Positions 58,214-64,000 of a DNA stretch of 64,000 nucleotides are shown here, piece after piece. Below the pieces are notes generated by a model. That model made no database searches, had not been told where the DNA came from, and saw only the letters and a program-made list of their open reading frames with translations. Made by a program: the position numbers and the translations under genes. How positions within the stretch are numbered: the stretch's first letter is position 1; every line of letters begins with the position of its first letter. The stretch spans positions 11,721,047-11,785,046 of the forward strand of contig NC_047066.1 of assembly GCF_902459465.1 (NCBI RefSeq). Reading direction: 5' to 3'. This DNA is from Asterias rubens. Lineage: Eukaryota > Echinodermata > Asteroidea > Forcipulatida > Asteriidae.

Positions 58214-58367
58214 GTAAAGCCTGGTTCATACTTCCTGCAGATGTGAATGTGATATAATTTTTCTCACAAATTCGCAATGTATAATATTCACAGCAGTTGA
58301 AATTATTCGCAGCCCTGTGACTCTTAAAACTCGCTTTACATTCACAGGAACTATGAAGTGGGCTGTA
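58214..58367. mobile_element. Inverted-repeat element, TTCATACTTCCTGCGAATG family
   Basis: Left CCTGGTTCATACTTCCTGCA, right ACAGGAACTATGAAGTGGGC. Other copies: 29317-29484, 30050-30150, 41844-42032, 50071-50214, 60994-61605 and 61745-62058. Confidence 0.8.
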
Positions 58368-58441
58368 GGCTTGTGGTGGTGTATAATATGCACACATATA
58401 TTTGTGAGCATTATGCCTACTCTCCAAAATTATCGTGCCTT

Positions 58442-58447
58442 TTTATT
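58442..58447 (-). terminator. Possible polyadenylation signal of gene 3
   Basis: AATAAA on the minus strand, about 570 bp beyond the stop codon. The 3' UTR would begin within unique sequence. Confidence 0.25.
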
Positions 58448-59015
58448 ATGTCCGTTACTTAATTTTGACTCTTACTAAAAAGAGAATTATATACCTGATT
58501 AATTGATCATTGACCCTGCACTTGTGCACGTTTGTACACAAGTACATGCAACTAGATAGACACTGTACATACATAATGTTCAAAAGTTGTAGTTGAGTAG
58601 CAAAATATGATTTATCAAAAACATTATCTACACTGTACATTAATTTTAAGCAACAAACTGAAGCACTACTTTTTTAAGAAACAAAAATACAAAAAATGGG
58701 TTATCTAAACGGATTGAGAACATAATACAAAATATTTGTGGTATCAAAAATCAACTTCAGAGTCTCAAGACATACAGAACATACATGTAATGGCTGACAA
58801 GATTGTGGCCAACAAACTCTGCAGAATTCCACGTTTTCATGTTTTCATGCGTCTTTATAAAGCCAAGTTCATAGACATTATCAACCCCCCTTCATGTACT
58901 GGAACAAAATTTTCTCTCCATTTTCTACCATATGAACATCTTTACTGAAATTTTTTATGGACATACCTAATGAATCTATTAAAAAGAATATACTCCCTAA
59001 TTGACCCATGAAGTG

Positions 59016-59545
59016 TTACTTGGCACTACTGTTAGCAACAGCAGCGTCACCGCCTTTAGTTCTTTCTCCTCGGTCGTCCGTAGCAGCATTATTTCCCAAG
59101 ACAACGGCCAGCTGTAGCATAAACTGTCTGTTATCAGAGACCCGTTTTTCTTCCAGCTCCTCAGCTCTCTGCCTCCTCTCCTCCTCTCTCATGTCACGTT
59201 CCTCCTCCCACTTCATCCGTCGTGTCTCCATATCCATCTCCCATCGCATCCTGGCACGTTCAAACTTGAGGTATCGCTCCAGGATCTCCGTCTGCTGAGA
59301 GAGGTGGAATTGATGGTGGTCTATGAATCTCATCATGGCGTCCGTGATGGCCTCCGCTATACTCAGATCCTCCTTGGGCGGTACCTGGGGCTTTGCCCGC
59401 ACTCCTCTAGGTCGTTTTGGATTCCGTTGTGATGGACCACCGGCGGCTTCCCTTTTGTTTGATGGTCTTGATTCACTGGTGGTGGCAGGACTGGGATCAG
59501 TAAGAAGGGCACTTTGATGATTGCCATTGTCTTCTGACATCTCTC
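59016..59545 (-). CDS. Gene 3, last exon (coiled coil)
   Basis: 530 bp, phase matches the acidic exon. Begins (G)EMSEDNGNHQSALLTD and ends VANSSAK, stop. Predicted long charged helix in the middle, by inspection. Acceptor TTTATTGTAG. Confidence 0.85.
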
Positions 59546-62352
59546 CTACAATAAAAAACCGGGCAAATTTATACAATAAAACTATTCATGTACACATTTT
59601 TGTACTTTAGATATCGCAGAAAATTTGGAGCGATTATGCCCACTCAGGAAGAAAAATACCTTATTGAAATACACAATCTGAGAAATAATACTGTCAGTGA
59701 CACTCCCACAGTAAAACTTTGGGGGATAACAATTTAAAGATTTTTTTATATGACAAAATTATTCAAAGTGAAATGATTCTCAGAATGCTTTATATTATCG
59801 AAACCCATTTACATGTACTTCTTACCAAGTAAGTTTTTGATTGCCATTAATTTTAAGAGTGATTACCAAATGAATACATGTACACCCTGTACCTTCCCTT
59901 TACAGGCGGGTGCTATTTCTTTTTCTTTTTCAAAATCTTAAAGGCAGTGGACACTATTGGTAATTGTCAAAGACTAGCCTTCACAGTTGGTGTATCTCAA
60001 CATATGCATAAAATAACAAACCTGTGAAAATTGAGCTCAATCGGTCATCGAACTTGTGAGATAATAATGAAAGAAAAAAACACCCTTGTCACACGAAGTT
60101 GTGTGCGTTTAGATGGTTGATTTCGAGACCTCAAGTTCTAAATCTGAGGTCTCTAAATCCAATTCGTGGAAAATTACTTCTTTCTCAAAAACTATGGCAC
60201 TTCAGAGGGAGCCATTTCTCACAATGGTTTATACCATCAACCTCTGCCCATTACTCGTCACCAAGAAAGGTTTTATGCTAAAAAATATTTTGAGTAATTA
60301 CCAATAGTGTCCACTGCCTTTAAGGTTATTCCAGACAAATTGACAATCCATGAGAAATTGTTTAAAAAGCCTTCCAAGGCGTTTTCAAGCAGTATAATTT
60401 CTGAAGAATTGCCAAAGATTGCACAACAAAATAGGTGTCAGGTAGCCCCAAGTTAAACTACATGTAAAATGGAAACTGCTCCAAAATTTACGACAGAGGT
60501 ATGTCCCAAGTCTAGGTTTGAAAAAGTTCCTAATATGATATCAGGTTTTGAGAATCCTTTGTTCCATCATCATGGAACATGTTGCCATGGATCGGTTGAG
60601 TTGGTCATTGAAAACTGTTTAGAACTATTTGTTATAAAATGCAAATGGTTAGATAGATAATTTAAAAGTAGAATAAAATGATCCACACAAGTACGATCCA
60701 TACAATTGCACGGTTTCCTTTCATGTCGTGAAGAAACACGGTCGGCCATTTTGTGGAGTCATCAACTTTGTCAATTTCATACGCTTTTCAATGACCAACT
60801 CGACCGATCCAAGGCAACGTGTTCCTTTAAGGCTATGCATGGTGGAAAATACTCAGTAAGTTAGGTGTGCAGTGACACCACACATGTATAAAAATCTCTT
60901 TTGTGAGTAGTGGTGTCTCTTTTAGAAGAGCTGTTTTTCTGCTCATGTTTCGATCAGTGAGCTCTGATCATATTACTGCAGAAAAACCTTACTCAAGCCA
61001 GGTTCATACTTCCTGCGAATGCAAATGCGAACACAATTTTTGACATCACAAATTTGCAATGAATAATTTGCATCATTTGACTTGTGCTTAAAGGGATGCT
61101 GCAGTGAATTCAAATAAAACAGTTAATTTTGCTGTCAATTAATTCTGTATTGAACATCAATAAAATGTGCTTTGTTTATTCCCGACATATCAGACTTGCG
61201 TAATTAGCGAATAAGTCATGCCCCCCCCTTTTGTGGATTGTTACCGCCCCCTACCATCGACGTCACGTCGGGAACTCAAACATACCGTCGGCAAAAAGAG
61301 TCTGGTCCCCAACTACACGCGCCTAGGTACCAGGCCACACAGTGCACACGTCTCTACATGTACATGTATATGCACACAGCCAGGGGGCCGGGGGCTCGGG
61401 TTACTGACATGCATGCCCCCTTTTAGGGGCGGGGTGGGTTCCCCTACTCCTTGAAAACCATTTTTAAAATACTTGCGCATTTTATAAAATAAAATACAAA
61501 GCAGCCAACCTTGAACTCCTGCGAAACATTTGCTGCGAAAACAGCCCTGTGACATCAAAAATTGCTTTCGCATTTGCATTTGCATGAAGTATGAACTGGG
61601 CTTAAGTAAGGTTTGCAGTGACACCAGGTTAAATTACTCCTTTGGCATGTTTGGAGTAGTGGTGGCTCAGACAAGAGCTGTTTTTTCTGCTCGATATTTC
61701 GATCAGTGTGCTCTGACATCTTCTGAAGAAGAAACCTTACTTGCAAGCCCGGTTCATACTTCCTGCGAATGCGAAGCGAATTTCGACAATGTTTCACAGG
61801 AGTTGTTCACACTGTTTAAAATGGTATTCTTGAAACAAGAAAAACATCTTATTTTTAGAATATATTTCTTGTGTCACTCCCTAGAGACTTTTTCTAGGGA
61901 GTGACACAAGAAATATTTTTTCATAAATGAGATGTTTTTCTTATTTCAAGAATACAATTTTTAGCAGTGCAAGTCATCTAATGTGAATTATTTGTTGCGA
62001 ATTTGTGACATCAAAATTCGTTTTTAATTCGCATTCCCAGGAAGTATGAACCGGGCTTCAGTTCCCCTCATATATTTTGGACCTCTACCTTCTAGTTCAA
62101 CTTCAGTATCATGAACTCTGTTAGGACCAAACAGATCATCGATGTCGTCATCTTCTATCTCTTGATTATCACCGTCATCTTCAAAGTCGTTTTCATCGTC
62201 ACTCCCAGGCAGGCGAGGGGTTGAAGACGAGGGCCAGCCGGATCGGGCGTTGGTCCTAGAGTAGAAAGACAGTCCCGATGTATTTCCAGAGGATGCTCCT
62301 AAAGCTCTTGTCGACTGGCTGGTAGATTGGTCATTGTCTGGAGGTTGTTTGG
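59016..62352 (-). CDS. C-terminal part of an acidic/coiled-coil nuclear protein, probably Myb/SANT-like (two exons)
   Basis: Exons 62352-62089 and 59545-59016 join in phase (GAAG + GA), giving about 263 residues ending at TAA 59018-59016. The first exon is Ser/Gly-rich, then strongly acidic (SDDENDFEDDGDNQEIEDDD). The second has a basic patch (RNPKRPRGVRAKP) that may be a nuclear signal, then about 90 residues of Arg/Glu/Met-rich helix (RARMRWEMDMETRRMKWEEE) and a hydrophobic end (RQFMLQLAVVLG). This tail is typical of proteins with an N-terminal Myb/SANT-like trihelix DNA-binding domain; that domain was not found, so family is inference. The 5' exons must lie beyond 62352, possibly outside the window. 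No catalytic motif is seen. Confidence 0.75.
59640..59905. mobile_element. Family 2-related remnant in gene 3 intron
   Basis: AAGTGAAATGATTCTC, TTTTAAGAGTGATTACCAA and a GTACCTTCCCTTTA end. The other end was not recognised. Confidence 0.55.
59942..60319. mobile_element. TTAA family 1, complete, in gene 3 intron
   Basis: TTAA at 59938 and 60320; ends AGGCAGTGGACACTATTGGT and GTGTCCACTGCCT. Nearly identical in layout to 38669-39046, reversed. Confidence 0.92.
60574..60826. mobile_element. TTAA family 5 copy in gene 3 intron
   Basis: GGAACATGTTGCCATGGATC start, CACGGTCGGCCATTTTGTGG centre, CCAAGGCAACGTGTTCCT end with TTAA at 60827. Confidence 0.85.
60868..62058. mobile_element. Complex of two TTCATACTTCCTGCGAATG elements with insertions and a flanking duplication
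   Basis: Element copies 60994-61605 and 61745-62058, both enlarged by insertions. About 60868-60990 and 61610-61740 are diverged copies (TTTCGATCAGTG, GAGCTGTTTT-TCTGCTC). The second element holds the palindrome 61823-61956. GC-richer sequence at 61215-61450 has no coding signal. Confidence 0.65.
61823..61956. mobile_element. Hairpin element, TGGTATTCTTGAAACAAG
   Basis: GTATTCTTGAAACAAGAAAA pairs with its inverse at the right; the centre CACTCCCTAGAGACTTTTTC-GGGAGTG is almost a perfect stem. Confidence 0.8.
62089..62352 (-). CDS. Gene 3, acidic exon
   Basis: 264 bp, begins (x)KQPPDNDQSTSQSTRALGAS, contains the acidic run, ends DTEVELE|G. Acceptor TACTACAG, donor GAAG|GTAGAG. It starts with two bases of a split codon, so at least one more exon exists upstream. 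Confidence 0.75.
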
Positions 62353-62485
62353 CTGTAGTAAAGAGAAAAAAACAAAGGATGAAGATTAATTTGTTTGTAA
62401 TTGACCGGTTCAAGTTTCTTGTCGGATCTTGCTTGACGTACAACAAAACAGGAAACAAAGCGGTGATTTTTTTTAATAACCACAA

Positions 62486-62890
62486 GTTATACTAGGGTAA
62501 TTCTGTGTCACATCACCCAATGGGTTTACTATACCCTCTTCAAATTTGCTCAAATTTGGTTTATGTTGTGATCTCAAATGAACAACAGATAATATTGAGT
62601 AATTCTTTGCAGATCTTGTATTTGACAAACTCAAGAACTTTTTATTCATCATTGACACAGCGATATGAATGATGAGATACATTGCAAAGTTCTGCTACAT
62701 TATCAGTGGTTTTCATTCACATTTTGTAGCATGCTGTACAGCGACAGCGCCCTCTCGTGTTCTATGTGGCACAGTCCTAAGGTCAAAAACCATCCTTCAA
62801 TCGGTCTCAAATGAGGATAGGGCTGATGAGTATGCACAAGGCATTCAAGGTCTGTGATCCCCCCTCTCCCCTCCACCAGGCATGGGGACC
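62486..62890. other. Upstream of the gene 3 acidic exon; no exon found
   Basis: Searched on the minus strand for an exon ending in phase 1; none convincing. The earlier exons may lie beyond 64000. Confidence 0.5.
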
Positions 62891-62895
62891 CTTAA

Positions 62896-63408
62896 GCCCC
62901 TTTCACACGAGAGCAATTTAGCAAGGGTCCCTTGCTAAATTGTAGCATGGTAAATTGGTTGTAAGATTTTACAAAGTGCACCTCGTGTGAAAGGAAAATA
63001 ATTTTTGGAGTGTCCAGGGTCCCTTGTCAAATCTTGTCGACAACATTGCTACATTTTGTCGGAGGTCCGGACCTACGACAAAATCTTACACTAGCGGAAG
63101 TTTTTACCAAGGACGTGGGCAACATCATCGTGTGAAAGGAATCCTTGTTTATTAAACGACGTCCTAGGTGAAAATGCCCTACGTCGCATGCTATTGTGGG
63201 TGATACAATGTATCTTGTCCAACTAAGGTGATCAGGATTACCTATTCGTCATATCACTCTCATGTCGCACAAGGGTTGTTAGTGTTTTAACTTTGCAATG
63301 GGAAAGCTCACAAAATCAGTCACTCACGGTGATAAAAAATAAACAATCCACGCTCGTAAATTTTGTAGCAAGGGACCCTAGCTACATTTTGACCGTGTGA
63401 AAAGGGCT
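62896..63408. mobile_element. TTAA family 7 (GCCCCTTTCACACG ends)
   Basis: TTAA at 62892 and 63409; ends GCCCCTTTCACACGAG and CGTGTGAAAAGGGC. Internal CTTGCTAAATTGTAGC and CTCGTGTGAAAGG repeats. CATGGGGACCC occurs on both outer flanks. Confidence 0.8.
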
Positions 63409-63412
63409 TTAA

Positions 63413-63860
63413 ACATGGGGACCCTAAAGCCATCAAGTACAAACAAAAACTTGCCTGCCATTTCTAGATTTGCATGTGACAGCCAATCTTGACGAGTGGG
63501 TTATGATCGATCATTACCACGTGACTAGAATGTCTTCACTTGTGCTGAAGTCCTTGACATTAGGCCAGCAACAAGGGCTTTTCACTGGGCATCTTAATGT
63601 CAAGAGCAATAGCTTCAGGCTTGGGTCATTTCTTTGACTTAAACACAAAAAAACTGCTATTGCAATAAGAATTTTTGGTGTACTGTATAAATGGGTATCT
63701 TCGAGGGTAGAGGTTGAAATTGTGCTTGAAAAAGCCTTCAGAGCACCCAGCAGCCTGGGGCTGTATACTTCATGGCAACGAAGGCAATGCCTCTATGCCC
63801 CCTACTGCCCTTAAAATGCTCCAAAGAAAAATGTACAATGTCCTCATAGGGTACCCTTAC
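63413..63860. other. No gene seen
   Basis: Mixed unique sequence between two TTAA elements. The 62-codon plus frame at 63714 has no recognisable features. Confidence 0.5.
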
Positions 63861-64000
63861 AGGCAGTGGACACTATTGGTAATTACTCAAAATAATTATT
63901 AGCATAAAACCTCACTGAGTGACGAGTAATGGGGAGAGGTTGATGGTATACAATATTGTGAGAAACGGCTTCCTCTGAAGTGACGTAGTTTTCGAGAAAG
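63861..64000. mobile_element. TTAA family 1, cut by window edge
   Basis: CAGGCAGTGGACACTATTGG start and family interior up to the last base of the window. The left TTAA is changed to TTAC. Confidence 0.85.

Noticed and set aside
59008..59517. Ser- and Arg-rich plus-strand frames opposite gene 3's last exon
   Set aside because: Shadows of the minus-strand coiled-coil coding sequence.

Overview
This window reads as animal nuclear DNA. It has interrupted genes with spliceosomal introns, is AT-rich, and is saturated with small inverted-repeat DNA transposons and tRNA-derived SINEs. Gene content and the repeat families (above all TTAA-flanked elements with ends like AGGCAGTGGACACTATTGG) fit an echinoderm, most likely a sea star. 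That identification is pattern recognition and was not checked by search. No bacterial, plasmid, viral or CRISPR structure is present.

Three protein-coding genes can be assembled exon by exon. (1) Minus strand, 16971 down to the left edge: a classical short-chain dehydrogenase/reductase (SDR) in nine visible exons, several of them only 37-70 bp. All splice phases agree and the NAD(P)-binding and N-S-Y-K catalytic motifs are present; the last codons lie off the left edge. (2) Plus strand, 36282-49458: phosphatidylserine decarboxylase (PISD) in seven coding exons, 408 residues, with the LGST self-cleavage site and the catalytic Asp and His. One intron needs a GC donor. A second, intact first exon (40077-40454) splices in the right phase onto exon 3 and would replace the mitochondrial N-terminus with a hydrophobic one. 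(3) Minus strand, 62352-59016: the last two exons of a nuclear-looking acidic and coiled-coil protein, probably of the Myb/SANT-like family; its 5' exons were not found.

Layout: 1-17000 is the SDR gene, its introns filled with nested transposons, including a 4.2 kb TTAA-flanked element (10950-15183) that holds a satellite. 17000-36000 is mainly repeats, with a possible multi-exon non-coding plus-strand transcript at about 25.0-32.1 kb and a CpG-containing tandem repeat with an inserted 124 bp hairpin at 23.7-24.4 kb. 36282-49458 is PISD. 50910-57800 is a 6.9 kb satellite array with a 2.71 kb higher-order repeat, lying directly behind PISD. 58000-64000 holds gene 3 and more inverted-repeat elements.

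No convincing new multi-gene system was found. The most interesting signals are the alternative PISD first exon, the GC-AG intron, the layered satellite, and several TTAA element families that share internal sequence, nest in one another and abut exon boundaries.
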